64,000 nucleotides of DNA from Nocardia spumae (GTDB taxonomy: Bacteria > Actinomycetota > Actinomycetes > Mycobacteriales > Mycobacteriaceae), in contig NZ_JAJFZL010000001.1 in the NCBI RefSeq assembly GCF_020733635.1, positions 4,836,001 to 4,900,000 on the forward strand, in the 5' to 3' direction. Shown here piece by piece: positions 44,140 through 54,099 of this stretch. A program made the position numbers and the translations under genes. How positions within the stretch are numbered: position 1 is the stretch's first letter; every line of letters begins with the position of its first letter. Under the pieces are notes generated by a model. That model was not told the origin of the DNA. It did not search any database and was given only the letters and a program-made list of their open reading frames with translations.

Positions 44140-46350
44140 ATGGCCGAAAAAGCGAGCACCGGCGCCCGTGGAAATACCAGCGGCAGAGTCCTCGAGGCGT
44201 CGCGACCCGATGGCATTCGCAATGTGGTTCTCGTCGGTCACACCGGGTCGGGCAAGACAACGGTGGTGGAGGCACTGGCCATGGAGGCCGGAGCGCTCAC
44301 CCGGGCGGGCCGCGTGGAGGACGGCACCTGCGTCTCGGATTACGACGATATCGAGCAGCGGCAACATCGCTCGGTGCAATTGTCGGTGGTGCCGGTCGCC
44401 TGGAACGACATCAAGATCAATCTGATCGATACACCGGGATATGCCGATTTCGTCGGCGAGTTACGGGCCGGTCTGCGAGCCGCGGACGCGGCCCTTTTCG
44501 TGGTGTCGGCCGCGGCCGGCGCCGATGGCATCGACGGTCAGACGCTGGCGCTGTGGGAGGAATGCGCCCGCGTGCAGATGCCGCGCGCACTGGTGATCAC
44601 CCACCTGGATGCGGCGCGCGCCGATTTCGATGTCATGACCCAGGCGTGTGCCGACCTGCTCGGCGACGGGGACTCCGATGCGGTATTGCCGCTGCAGCTG
44701 CCCGTCCACGGCCCGCGTGGCGCCGACGGGCATCGCCCGGTGACCGGAGTGATCGACTTGCTGAACCAGCAGGTCTTCGACTACTCGGCCGGCGCGCACA
44801 CCCGCACCGACGCCACCGCCGAACAGTCCGCGCTGATCGAGACCGCACGTAACCGCCTCATCGAGGGCATCATCGCCGAAAGCGAAGACGAAACCCTGAT
44901 GGACCGCTATCTGGAGGGCGAGACCATCGATCTGGCCACACTGACCGCGGATCTCGAACGTGCCGTGGCCCATGACCGTTTCCATCCGATCCTGATCGCG
45001 GCCCCGCCGCCCGACGGCACCCGCGAAGGTCTGGGCATGGTCGAGATCCTCGAGCTCATCACCCGTGGCTTCCCCACTCCGGCCGAGCACGCGGTATCGG
45101 CCCGCTGCCCGAGCAACGGCGCGAAGCCGCAGGCGCTGTCCTGCGACCCCGGGGCGCCGCTGGCCGCCGAGGTGATCCGCACCGCCTCGGATCCGTACGT
45201 GGGCCGGGTCTCGCTGGTGCGGGTCTTCTCCGGCACCCTGCACGCCGACGACACCGTGCACATCTGCGGCCGGCACGCCGACTCCGCCGGTGACGGGCAC
45301 GATCTCGACGAACGCGTCGGCGCGGTGACGGCACCGTTCGGCAGGCAGCAGTTCCCGATCGGCCAGGCGATCGCCGGCGATATCGCCTACGTCACCAAAC
45401 TGGGCCATGCCGAGACCGGGGATACGGTGTCGGCCAAGGATTCTCCGCTGCTGATCGAACCGTGGCCGCTGCCCGATCCCCTGCTGCCGGTGGCGGTGCG
45501 CGCCCACGGCAAGTCCGATGAGGACAAACTGTCGCAGGGGCTGGCGCGCCTGGTGGCCGAGGACCCGACCGTGCGGCTGGAACAGAACCCGCGCACTCAT
45601 CAGCTGGTGCTGTGGTGTCTGGGTGAGGCGCATCGCGATGTCGCGCTGGAACGGCTGCGCTCCCGGTTCGGTGTGCAGGTGGATGTGGACGAGTACCGGG
45701 TGGCGCTGCGAGAAACCTTCGGCGGCAAGGCTTCCGGGCACGGGCGGCATGTGAAGCAGTCCGGCGGGCACGGCCAGTACGCGATCTGCGATATCGAGGT
45801 CGAACCGCTACCGGAGGGTTCGGGGATCGAATTCGTCGACAAGGTGGTGGGCGGCGCGGTGCCCCGCCAGTTCATCGGTTCGGTGGAGAAGGGCGTGCGC
45901 GCCCAGGCCGAACGGGGCGTGACCACCGGATACCCGCTGGTCGATATCCGGGTGACGCTGCTGGACGGCAAGGCGCATTCGGTGGATTCCTCCGACGCCG
46001 CCTTCCAGACCGCGGGCGCGCTGGCACTGCGCGAGGCCGCGGGGGCGTGCCGGATCAAGCTGCTCGAACCCATCGCCGAGATCCGGGTGACCGTCGCCGA
46101 CGAGCACGTCGGCACCATTCTGGGTGATCTGTCCGGTCGCCGCGGCCGGGTGCTGGGCACCGAGCCGGCGAGTGCCGGGCGCACCGTCATCCGCGCCGAG
46201 GTCCCCGAGCTGGAGTTGATCCGCTACGCCATCGACCTGCGGTCGCTCACCCGCGGCGCGGCGCAGTTCGACCGCGGCTACGTCCGGCACGAATCGATGC
46301 CGGGTCAGGTCGCCGCGGACCTGCGCGACCGCACCGAATCGGCGGTCTAG
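44140..46350 (+). CDS. fusA2: Elongation factor G-like protein (EF-G2)
   Basis: 736 residues. GTPase G1 GHTGSGKT at 33-40, G3 DTPGYADF near 96, and the four later EF-G domains with GGxVPRQFIGSVEKG in domain IV and RGRVLGTE in domain V. Switch I (usually RGITI) reads RQHRSVQL, as in the EF-G2 group of actinobacteria (Rv0120c in M. tuberculosis), which bind ribosomes and GTP but are not the main translocase. The main fusA should lie elsewhere near the rpsL operon. Confidence 0.92.
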   Translation: MAEKASTGARGNTSGRVLEASRPDGIRNVVLVGHTGSGKTTVVEALAMEAGALTRAGRVEDGTCVSDYDDIEQRQHRSVQLSVVPVAWNDIKINLIDTPGYADFVGELRAGLRAADAALFVVSAAAGADGIDGQTLALWEECARVQMPRALVITHLDAARADFDVMTQACADLLGDGDSDAVLPLQLPVHGPRGADGHRPVTGVIDLLNQQVFDYSAGAHTRTDATAEQSALIETARNRLIEGIIAESEDETLMDRYLEGETIDLATLTADLERAVAHDRFHPILIAAPPPDGTREGLGMVEILELITRGFPTPAEHAVSARCPSNGAKPQALSCDPGAPLAAEVIRTASDPYVGRVSLVRVFSGTLHADDTVHICGRHADSAGDGHDLDERVGAVTAPFGRQQFPIGQAIAGDIAYVTKLGHAETGDTVSAKDSPLLIEPWPLPDPLLPVAVRAHGKSDEDKLSQGLARLVAEDPTVRLEQNPRTHQLVLWCLGEAHRDVALERLRSRFGVQVDVDEYRVALRETFGGKASGHGRHVKQSGGHGQYAICDIEVEPLPEGSGIEFVDKVVGGAVPRQFIGSVEKGVRAQAERGVTTGYPLVDIRVTLLDGKAHSVDSSDAAFQTAGALALREAAGACRIKLLEPIAEIRVTVADEHVGTILGDLSGRRGRVLGTEPASAGRTVIRAEVPELELIRYAIDLRSLTRGAAQFDRGYVRHESMPGQVAADLRDRTESAV

Positions 46351-46473
46351 GCATCGCGGGGCCCGGCGGGGGGATGACGCGCCGTGGCGGCACCGCGACC
46401 GCGGCGGGTGCGCGATCACGGCCTCGCCCAGCCCGTGCGGGGTATGCCCGGCTCGCCCACTATCCTGGAGGGC

Positions 46474-47217
46474 ATGGCAGCAGGTAAGGGCGGCACACCG
46501 TCGAAGGAAGACAAGGCCGCGGCGAAGGCTGCGCGCAGGCAGGCGTCGAAGGAGCGGCGTCAGCAGCTCTGGCAGACGTTCCAGATGGTGCGCAAGGAAG
46601 ACAAGCTGCTGCTGCCGCTGATGATCGGCGCGCTGGTCGGCATCACCGTGGTGTTGTTCCTGGTCGGCTTCCTGTTCGACATGCAGTGGTTCCTGCTGCC
46701 GGTCGGCATTCTGCTCGGCGCGCTGGTCGCCTTCATCATCTTCGGCCGCCGGGTGCAGAAGAACGTCTACGCCAAGGCCGAAGGCCAGGCCGGTGCGGCC
46801 TGGTGGGTGCTGGACAATCTGCAGGGTAAGTGGCGCGCCACCCAGGCCGTCGCCGCGACCACCCAGCTCGACGCCGTCCACCGCGTCATCGGCCTGCCGG
46901 GTGTGGTCCTGGTCGCCGAGGGCTCGCCGCAGCGGGTGAAATCGCTGCTGGCGCAGGAGAAGAAGAAGACCGCGCGACTCGTCGGCGATACCCCGATCTA
47001 CGACATCGTCATCGGCAACGACGAGGGCCAGGTTCCGCTGAAGGGCCTGCAGCGCCACCTGACCAAGCTGCCGCGCAATATCGATGCCAAGCGTATGGAC
47101 CTCATCGAGGGCCGTCTCACCGCACTGGCCACCCGCGGTGGCCCGGCGCTGCCGAAGGGCCCGCTGCCCGGGGGCGCCAAGATGCGCGGAGTGCAGCGCA
47201 CCATCCGCCGCCGCTAG
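46474..47217 (+). CDS. DUF4191 integral membrane protein (Rv2219-like)
   Basis: 247 residues from ATG 46474 with GGAGG upstream. A basic lysine-rich N-terminus (about 1-40), two membrane helices (about 46-65 and 69-90), then a soluble domain with QAGAAWWVLDNLQGKW and PIYDIVIGNDEGQVPL and a basic end. The family is actinobacterial and of unknown function. In Mycobacterium it lies just before the RDD gene and glnA1; here ~12 kb separates them. Confidence 0.9.
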   Translation: MAAGKGGTPSKEDKAAAKAARRQASKERRQQLWQTFQMVRKEDKLLLPLMIGALVGITVVLFLVGFLFDMQWFLLPVGILLGALVAFIIFGRRVQKNVYAKAEGQAGAAWWVLDNLQGKWRATQAVAATTQLDAVHRVIGLPGVVLVAEGSPQRVKSLLAQEKKKTARLVGDTPIYDIVIGNDEGQVPLKGLQRHLTKLPRNIDAKRMDLIEGRLTALATRGGPALPKGPLPGGAKMRGVQRTIRRR

Positions 47218-47393
47218 GACGGGCACCCGACCCGGTCGTGTTCGTGGTCGTCCGCCGCACGGTTCGGGCAGGACCGCATCCCGCGGATGCGGGTTTGCCG
47301 AGCGATGCCGGTCGGTGGCCACGAACGTCGTAGTCCGAGGCGGACCACACGGTATCGTGCCCAGTGCCCGCTGTTTCGGGTCACGAGTAGTCG

Positions 47394-49835
47394 ATGGTGG
47401 AGATGGATCCGTTCGAGACGCAACACGATGTCGGCATGGGTATCCGGCAGGCGGAACGCGATCACAGTTTCCCGGTCGATGACATGCCACCGCGGCCCGA
47501 TGCGGCCCCGGCATCATCGGTGAGATCAGGGCCCGTCACAGCGAATGGTCCGGGGAATCTGCCGCTCGAATTGACCAGCTTCATCGATCGGCGGGCCCAG
47601 ATGGCCGAGGTCGGAAACCGGTTGGCGAGTTCACGCCTGGTGACGCTGACCGGAATCGGCGGCGTCGGTAAGACGAGACTCGCGCTGCGTGTCGCTCACA
47701 AGGTGAAACACGAGTTCGCCGGCGGCGCGTGGCTGGTCGAGCTGGGGGACCTGCGAGATGAGAACCTGCTGGTCGATGTCGTGGCCGCCGCCGTCGGCCT
47801 GCGGAACCGCGGTGCCCGGCCGATCCTCGAGATGCTCATCGAACAGTTGTCCCCGAGCGACCTGCTTCTCGTGCTGGACAACTGCGAGCAGGTGATCGAC
47901 GCGGTCACCGAACTCGCCGAATCGCTGCTGAGGACCTGCCCGAACCTGCGAATTCTGGCGACCAGTCGCGAAGCCCTGGGCCTCGGCGGGGAATCGGTGT
48001 TCGCGGTGCCCCCCATGGCGATTCCCGGTGTGACCGACCAGCCGTCACTGCGGACAGCGGCACGCTTCGATGCGGTGACCCTGTTCGCCGAACGCGCGGC
48101 CGCGGCCGTGCCCGGCTTCGCGATCACCGACGACAACAGGCTCACCGTGGCCCGGATCTGCGCCAGGCTCGACGGCCTGCCGCTGGCGATCGAGCTTGCC
48201 GCCGCACGATTGCGGACGATGTCACCGGAGCAGATCCTGTCCCGGCTCGATGACCGATTCACACTGCTGACCCGCGGAAGCCGTGGCGCCCCGAAACGCC
48301 AGCAGACTCTGCGGTGGTCCATCGGCTGGAGTTACGACCTGTGCACCTCGATGGAGCAGCGACTGTGGAATCAGCTGTCGGTCTTCGCCGGCGGCTTCGA
48401 ACTCGACGCCGCCGCGGATGTTTGCGACACCGAACTGACCGAATGGGACTTGCACGATGCGCTGGCGGCGCTGGTCGACAAGTCTGTCCTCATTCGTGAC
48501 GAAACCGAGGGCACGATCCGCTTCCGGATGCTGGAAACCGTTCAAGAGTACGGCAGAGATAAAGCCGAAGACAGCGGAGATTATCTCGAATACGTTCGGC
48601 GGCACCGAGATTGGTGTGAGCGATTGACCCTGCGGGCCGAGGCGGAATGGATAGGCCCGCATCAGGTCCAGTGGTTCGCCCGACTGGAGCGGGAGCTACC
48701 CAATCTCCGGAAAGCACTGGAACTCGGCCTGGCCGAGGCAAGCGAGACCGCACTGCGGATCAACACCGCCATCTACCTGTTCTGGGTGTTGCGTGGACGA
48801 CTCGGCGAGGGACGCCGCTGGTGCGAGCGTGTCCTCGACCGTACGACCGGCGCGCGGACCGTAGACCGGGCCAAAGCGCTCTACGGGGCCAATGTGATGG
48901 CCGCGATGCAGGGTGACCTGCCCGCGGCGACCGACCGGGCAGCGCAGCTGACGGCCCTGGCCGAGCAGACCGCAGAACCACTGGTGCGAGCGCTGGCCAC
49001 GGACGCCGCGGGAAATCTTCATCTCGGCACCGGTGACGGTGATCCGGCGCGGATCGTGGCCCTGCTGGCCGATGCCGTCGACATCTACGAGAGTGCGGGC
49101 GACGTCACGCTGCAGCTGGATGTCATGATTTCGCTGGGATGGGTCTGCGCACTACAGGGCGATACAGCGCAGGCTCTCGGGTACCTCGACGAGGTGCTGG
49201 CAATCACCGCATCCGCCGGTGAGACCATGTTCCATTCGTGGGGATCGTGGGCGGCGGGTTTTGCCGTATGGCGAAACAATGAACCTGAGCGCGCCGCTGA
49301 GCTGTTGCGGAGGGGCCTTCGAGCGGCTCGCACGGCCGCTGACCCGCTCGTCGCTGCCGGATGCCTGGAGATGCTGGCGTGGATTGCGGCCGAGCAGCAC
49401 AACCCGCGCCGCGCCGCGGTCCTGATGGGTGCCGCCGATTCCCTGGGCCGCGCTGTGGGTGGTTCCCCGTTCATGTTTCAGGAACTGCGCTCCTATCGTG
49501 AGAAATGCGCTTCCAGCAGCCGCGCGGCGCTCGGCGTGCGCGCATTCGACACGGCCGGTGCGGACGGCGCCGCGATGAGTTTCGATACCGCCGTCGGCTT
49601 CGCACTCGGCGAGCCCGCCGAGGCCACGGAGCCCCGATCAGGGGGCGATCTGACCAAGCGCGAACGTCAGGTGGCCGATCTCGTCGCCCAAGGTTTGACC
49701 AACAAGGCGATCGCCACCCGCCTCGTGATCTCACCGCGCACCGCCGAAGGGCATGTGGAGCATATCCTCGCCAAACTCGGATTCAGCTCGCGTGCCCAGA
49801 TCGCCGCATGGGCCACCGCGCAGCCCGGACCCTAG
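47394..49835 (+). CDS. LuxR-family regulator with NB-ARC/AAA ATPase and TPR-like region
   Basis: 813 residues from ATG 47394; no good ribosome-binding site, so the start may be later. P-loop GIGGVGKTRLAL near residue 86-97, Walker B LLLVLDNCEQV near 156, and RILATSREALG near 182, the pattern of actinomycete ATPase activators. A long helical, TPR-like middle (about 400-700) follows, and the C-terminal LuxR HTH (LTKRERQVADLVAQG, SPRTAEGHVEHILAKLG) starts near 753. It is a large ligand- and ATP-dependent activator, probably of a nearby target such as the convergent P450 (only 49 bases apart) or its own locus. Confidence 0.9.
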   Translation: MVEMDPFETQHDVGMGIRQAERDHSFPVDDMPPRPDAAPASSVRSGPVTANGPGNLPLELTSFIDRRAQMAEVGNRLASSRLVTLTGIGGVGKTRLALRVAHKVKHEFAGGAWLVELGDLRDENLLVDVVAAAVGLRNRGARPILEMLIEQLSPSDLLLVLDNCEQVIDAVTELAESLLRTCPNLRILATSREALGLGGESVFAVPPMAIPGVTDQPSLRTAARFDAVTLFAERAAAAVPGFAITDDNRLTVARICARLDGLPLAIELAAARLRTMSPEQILSRLDDRFTLLTRGSRGAPKRQQTLRWSIGWSYDLCTSMEQRLWNQLSVFAGGFELDAAADVCDTELTEWDLHDALAALVDKSVLIRDETEGTIRFRMLETVQEYGRDKAEDSGDYLEYVRRHRDWCERLTLRAEAEWIGPHQVQWFARLERELPNLRKALELGLAEASETALRINTAIYLFWVLRGRLGEGRRWCERVLDRTTGARTVDRAKALYGANVMAAMQGDLPAATDRAAQLTALAEQTAEPLVRALATDAAGNLHLGTGDGDPARIVALLADAVDIYESAGDVTLQLDVMISLGWVCALQGDTAQALGYLDEVLAITASAGETMFHSWGSWAAGFAVWRNNEPERAAELLRRGLRAARTAADPLVAAGCLEMLAWIAAEQHNPRRAAVLMGAADSLGRAVGGSPFMFQELRSYREKCASSSRAALGVRAFDTAGADGAAMSFDTAVGFALGEPAEATEPRSGGDLTKRERQVADLVAQGLTNKAIATRLVISPRTAEGHVEHILAKLGFSSRAQIAAWATAQPGP

Positions 49836-49884
49836 CCTCCAGATTCCCGTAATCGCCTGGCGGGCAGGCGGTTACGAGACCGGA

Positions 49885-51285
49885 TCACCCGAACCCTTCG
49901 GTGGCGACTCGATGCTGCGGAGGCTCGAGATGGACGGTGAACGGCTCGGCCATTCCGAGGGTGATCAGAGCTTTGGGTTCGATCGGTGTCCGGCACGACG
50001 GCACGAACCGGTAGCGCTGCACGGTCATCGCCAGTGTGAACTGCATTTCGGCCATGGCGAATACGTTTCCGATGCAGAGCCTGGGGCCGGCGCCGAAGGG
50101 GAAGTAACCAAGTCTGTCTCGTCTCCCACCCTCCGAGTCCGCGAAGCGGTCCGGGTCGAATCGTTCGGGGGCGTCCCAGAAGTCCGGGTGACGGTGCACG
50201 AAGTAGCTGCTGAAGAAGATCGTGCTGCCGGCGGGAATGCGATAACCACCGATCTCGTCCTCGTGTGCCGCCTGCCGCACGAGCTGCCAGCCCGGCGGAT
50301 ACAGCCGCAGTGTCTCGTCGATGACACGGCGGGTGTAGCTCAGCTGCGGCAGATCGTCCATGGTCGGCCGACGCCCACCCAGCACCGTGTCGACCTCCGC
50401 GCGCAGTCGCTGTTCGACCTCGGGGTGACGACCGATCAGATACCAAGCCCAGGTGAGCGTGCTGGCGCTGGTTTCGTGTCCGGCGAACAGCATGGCGAAC
50501 ACCTCGTCGCGCAGCTGGGTGTCGCTCATACCCTCACCGGTGTCTTCGTCGCGGGCCCGCATCATCATCGACAGCAGGCTGCCGCGATCGTGCTCGTCCC
50601 GCCGGTGCTGACGGATCACCTCATGGGTGATCTCGTTCACGACTCGCAGGGCGCGATGAAAACGCCGATGTCCCGGGGTCGGAACCGACAGTGGCACCAG
50701 CGGAAATCTCAGATAGGCGGCCAGCTCCTCGGTCGCGGTGTCGACCGCATCGGTGAAGCGCCGGATCATCGCGTCGGCCGGATCCATCGCGAACAGCGCG
50801 CGAACCACGACCCGCAACGCGAGCCGGTTCATCTCGGCACGCAAATCGACGGGTCTGCCCTGCGTTTGCTCCCAACCATCAAGGATGGATTCGACGGTGT
50901 CGGTCATGAGCTCACCGAAGGCGGCGACCCGCTCGCGGTGGAAGGCGGGTTGCAAGAGCCGGCGCTGCAACAGCCATCCCGGTCTGGACGCCACGGTCAG
51001 ACCCGCGCCGAACAACGTCCGCATGATGTCGTAGGCGGGGCCACCCCGATCGTAGTTCCGGTGGCGGGTTCTGAGGATGTGATCGACGTGGTCGGGATGG
51101 TTGATCAGCACCATCGGCATTCCGAGCAGATCGAGAGAAAAGATATCGCCGTGGTCCTCGATCATCCGGGACAGGAATTGCAACGGCGAGCGCTGGAACG
51201 CCAGTGTCGCCCGCAGCTTCCTCCGCGGGCCCGGTGGAAGTTCACGTCCCTCGAATAGGGGGGCCGACGATGACATTACCGACAT
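49885..51285 (-). CDS. Cytochrome P450 (canonical)
   Basis: 466 residues from ATG 51285 (GAGGAG upstream). All P450 landmarks are intact: I-helix AGHETS at 268-273, K-helix ETLR, PERFDPDRF, and the heme loop FPFGAGPRLCIG with Cys404. The length and LPQLSYTRRVIDETLRLYPP-type sequence (in parts) resemble the CYP102/CYP4-like class of bacterial P450s that hydroxylate fatty acids or large substrates. No reductase gene is adjacent. It contrasts with the ExxR-less P450 at the left end of the window. Confidence 0.93.
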   Translation of the reverse strand: MSVMSSSAPLFEGRELPPGPRRKLRATLAFQRSPLQFLSRMIEDHGDIFSLDLLGMPMVLINHPDHVDHILRTRHRNYDRGGPAYDIMRTLFGAGLTVASRPGWLLQRRLLQPAFHRERVAAFGELMTDTVESILDGWEQTQGRPVDLRAEMNRLALRVVVRALFAMDPADAMIRRFTDAVDTATEELAAYLRFPLVPLSVPTPGHRRFHRALRVVNEITHEVIRQHRRDEHDRGSLLSMMMRARDEDTGEGMSDTQLRDEVFAMLFAGHETSASTLTWAWYLIGRHPEVEQRLRAEVDTVLGGRRPTMDDLPQLSYTRRVIDETLRLYPPGWQLVRQAAHEDEIGGYRIPAGSTIFFSSYFVHRHPDFWDAPERFDPDRFADSEGGRRDRLGYFPFGAGPRLCIGNVFAMAEMQFTLAMTVQRYRFVPSCRTPIEPKALITLGMAEPFTVHLEPPQHRVATEGFG

Positions 51286-51805
51286 GACGATCTCCTCTGC
51301 GGGGATCGCCGGACAACACGGACGTGCAGCTTTCGGGGCCGATCGAATTCCCGAACACATCCGATGTCACGACGAGCCTTCTGGTCGTGGCCAAGCACCG
51401 CTGTTACCGGCCATGGAGTGGGGCGCCAGGCGTTACCCGTACAGCCTCCGATGCCCGGGCACTACCGGCCACCGTAGAAATACCCACGCCCATACCCGTT
51501 TTCGGCACGGCCGTGAACTCACCGTGGTCTCCAGGAAGCGAATGCGGACTCCGGCGCCGGTCACAGCCTGTTCCCCCACCACATCCCCCCGTGGACCAGC
51601 TCGATCGTGTTGCCGTATCGAGCAGAGCATCTGCGTGATTTTCCCGATCGCGGTGACGGGCCGGGAACAGATGTCCACCGAAGTACGTAGGCCGCCGAGG
51701 GGTGTTTTCACCGATGCGGCACACGGGCTTTCCCGATGACAATCGCAGCAGTCGGCGACCGATATCGGACCACTAGCCAGCCTCTTGCAAGGGACACGAT
51801 CGATC
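51286..51805. other. Geneless stretch between the P450 and the editing-domain-like ORF
   Basis: No gene is convincing: possible frames are short and lack third-position GC bias. The base composition is slightly lower in GC than the flanks. It may contain the P450 promoter and decayed DNA. No RNA gene was recognised. Confidence 0.4.
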
Positions 51806-52696
51806 ATGCGAATCACCTGTCATCGCTATCGCACGCTGGAGTACGCGATAACCGCTCCGTTCCCGGGCATCGTGGCACCGTCGGAGGTGGGCGTGCGGAG
51901 GGTGTTCTTCGATTGCCTGCTCGTATCGGTCGGTGTCGAGGATGGTGACACCCGGTGGAGCGATATGGCGGCTCGGGCGATACGGCAGATCGCCACGAAT
52001 ACCGCGGCCGCGTTCATCGTCGTCGACGGCGCGCCTCGCCAGGCGAATTCCGCCACGGCGAATCGAGGGCTCGCCGGATCGGACCCGCTGTCCCAGCTCG
52101 CCGACACCTTGGATGTGATGACCGACATCGCGGACCGGCTGGAGGAACGCGGCCTGCGTGTGCACCGCGTTCCCCTCTGCCGCAAGCGCTGGCGGACCGA
52201 CCCGTCCGACACGGGAATTCAGCACGAGATTCGCTTTCCCAGTGACAGCGGCACCTGGACCACACCGTCCCGGCGGTCCGCCGATATCGAGTTGCCCACA
52301 ACCGGAACGGTTCGCGGTGACGACCGGCCGAGGCCATCGGACATGTCCGAATGGCAGGCGGCCCTCCTACTCATGCTCAGCACATTTGCGCCGAGGCGAA
52401 TCACTGCCCCCGGAGCAGCTCGGGCGGCACGTACCGCAACGGAATCGATAATGCGGGGGGACAATTCGCCCCGGTCGCCGTGGCCGAGCAGGTGCCGGCA
52501 TGTTGATCACGGCGAATACGAGGATCGACCGGCAGCACCGGATAGTCGGACGAGCGAAAACCGGCCCACGTCGGACGTGAATCCCGATGAGCGAGTGCAT
52601 AATCCGAAACGAGCGATCTGCGGCTCCAGCATTCGACTGCCGATGACACCACATCGGCATCCCCACCGCAAGCGCGGCGCGGCCGGGGAGCGCTAG
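51806..52696 (+). CDS. Possible stand-alone ThrRS-editing-domain-like protein (divergent or degenerate)
   Basis: Starts ATG 51806 (MRITCHRYRTLEY). The first ~135 residues follow the pattern of archaeal-type threonyl-tRNA synthetase editing domains: an opening strand, LLVSVGVEDGD, a helix of alternating Ala and charge, and LADRLEERGLRVHRVPLCRKRW-like end (in parts) where the family has GYEVxRAPFGWYK. The conserved HLSSxLA and CKGH motifs are not seen, so it is either divergent or decayed. The C-terminal ~150 residues are Arg/Pro/Ser-rich with no domain and may reflect a frameshift. Its stop is followed by a hairpin. Uncertain call. Confidence 0.35.
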   Translation: MRITCHRYRTLEYAITAPFPGIVAPSEVGVRRVFFDCLLVSVGVEDGDTRWSDMAARAIRQIATNTAAAFIVVDGAPRQANSATANRGLAGSDPLSQLADTLDVMTDIADRLEERGLRVHRVPLCRKRWRTDPSDTGIQHEIRFPSDSGTWTTPSRRSADIELPTTGTVRGDDRPRPSDMSEWQAALLLMLSTFAPRRITAPGAARAARTATESIMRGDNSPRSPWPSRCRHVDHGEYEDRPAAPDSRTSENRPTSDVNPDERVHNPKRAICGSSIRLPMTPHRHPHRKRGAAGER

Positions 52697-52716
52697 CGGC
52701 ACCGCTCGCGAATCGA

Positions 52717-52750
52717 CTGCCGCCACACCGTGATACGCGGGTGGCGGCAG
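52717..52750 (+). terminator. Hairpin upstream of the dioxygenase gene
   Basis: CTGCCGCCAC (52717-52726) pairs perfectly with GTGGCGGCAG (52741-52750) around a 14-base loop, 20 bases after the preceding reading frame ends. It is likely a terminator isolating the catabolic cluster. Confidence 0.6.
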
Positions 52751-52788
52751 TGTCGTTTCGATACCGTGGACAGGATCGCGCACCCTCC

Positions 52789-52806
52789 CCTATGTTCGAA
52801 TATAGG
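52789..52806. promoter_or_regulatory. Palindrome upstream of the homogentisate-dioxygenase-like gene
   Basis: CCTATGTTCGAATATAGG is palindromic except for one mismatched pair and lies 40 bases before the GTG start. A candidate operator for the cluster's IclR or another regulator. Confidence 0.45.
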
Positions 52807-52845
52807 ACTTCGAGTCACGAATGTCGGACATGTGCAGGAGGAGCG

Positions 52846-54099
52846 GTGCCGTACTACCGAGCGGTGGGAGAGTTTCCCCGGCAGCGTCATGTCGCCTTCA
52901 CCCTGGGTGACGGCACCGCGACCTTCGAGGAGTTCATCGGAGAGGAGGGCTTCTCCGGGGCCGGTTCCCTGCTCTACCACCGCCGCGTGCCCTCGGCCCT
53001 CGTCGACGCCCGCGACTGGGATCTCGGCGACCAGGCGCTCAACGCCAACACTCCCCTGTTGCCCCGCCATTTCCACCCGCCGGATCTGTTCTCCGACAGC
53101 ACCGGCCGCGACGCGGTGCGTGACCGTCGCACGGTACTGGCCAATGCCGATGTCCGGATCTCCTATGTCGTCGCCGACCGGGTCTCGCCGCTCTACAGCA
53201 ACGGCGTCGGCGACGAGGTGATCTTCGTCGAGTCCGGCGCGGCCACCCTGGACAGCGTCTTCGGCCGGATCGCGGTGCGCCAGGGCGATAACGTCGTCGT
53301 ACCCCGGGCCACCGTCCACCGCTGGCTCCCGGACGCGGCGGCCGGACCGCTGCGACTGCTGTGCGTCGAGGGCGCCGGACATGTGCGCCCACCCGATAGA
53401 CATCGCACCCGCTACGGCCAGTTCCTGGAGGGCTCCCCGATCACCGAGCGCGATCTACGCGGACCGGTCGGGCCGCTGCTGGCCGACGACGCGCAGGCCG
53501 ATGCCGATACCGAGGTCTACGTCAGACATCGCGCCGGCGCCGGCCTGCACGGCACGGTCGTCGTCTACGACCACCATCCCTTCGATGTGGTCGGCTGGGA
53601 CGGCCATCTGTATCCCTACGCCCTGAACTACCGCGACTTCTCCCCCGTGGTCGGCGCGGTACTGCAGCCGCCCCCGACCTATCAGATCCTGCAGGGGCAG
53701 GGCTTCGTGGTGTGCAACTTCGTTCCGCGCCCACTGGAATTCGCGCCCGGTGCGATCAAGGTGCCCTACTACCACTCCAACGTGGATTCCGACGAGGTGA
53801 TGTTCTACTTCGCCGGTGAGACCGCCGCCCGCAAGGGTTCGGGCATCCGCACCGGTTCGATCACCCTGCACCCCGCCGCCTACACCCACGGCCCGCGTCG
53901 CCAGGCCTACCTCGACTCGCCCGGATTCACCGAGCCCAACGAGATGGCGTTCATGGTCGACACCTTCCGCCCGCTGGAGGTGGCCGAGGGCGGCACCGCC
54001 AGCGATGTCCCCGGCTATCCGTGGAGCTGGTCGGACAAACCGCACGCCGGCCGGCGTCACGCCGGGAGCGAATCCACCGCACGACAGGAGAGCCAGTGA
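52846..54099 (+). CDS. hmgA: Homogentisate 1,2-dioxygenase-like ring-cleavage enzyme
   Basis: 417 residues from GTG 52846 directly after AGGAGGAG. The family pattern is clear: PYYRAVGEFPRQRH opening, EEGFSGAGSLLYHR, the cupin core, and the iron region YYHSNVDSDEVMFY, followed by HPAAYTHGPRRQAY with the last His ligand. Homogentisate dioxygenase opens homogentisate to maleylacetoacetate in tyrosine and phenylacetate breakdown. The partners here are an alpha/beta hydrolase and an aldehyde dehydrogenase rather than fumarylacetoacetase, so a related aromatic substrate is possible. Confidence 0.85.
   Translation: MPYYRAVGEFPRQRHVAFTLGDGTATFEEFIGEEGFSGAGSLLYHRRVPSALVDARDWDLGDQALNANTPLLPRHFHPPDLFSDSTGRDAVRDRRTVLANADVRISYVVADRVSPLYSNGVGDEVIFVESGAATLDSVFGRIAVRQGDNVVVPRATVHRWLPDAAAGPLRLLCVEGAGHVRPPDRHRTRYGQFLEGSPITERDLRGPVGPLLADDAQADADTEVYVRHRAGAGLHGTVVVYDHHPFDVVGWDGHLYPYALNYRDFSPVVGAVLQPPPTYQILQGQGFVVCNFVPRPLEFAPGAIKVPYYHSNVDSDEVMFYFAGETAARKGSGIRTGSITLHPAAYTHGPRRQAYLDSPGFTEPNEMAFMVDTFRPLEVAEGGTASDVPGYPWSWSDKPHAGRRHAGSESTARQESQ

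Noticed and set aside
45808..47517. Long reverse frame across fusA2 and DUF4191
   Set aside because: It crosses two well-supported forward genes and their gap, with shadow-type composition.
49885..51285. Idea that the second P450 and the large LuxR regulator form a biosynthetic cluster
   Set aside because: No synthase, ferredoxin or tailoring genes are nearby; only the convergent arrangement links them.
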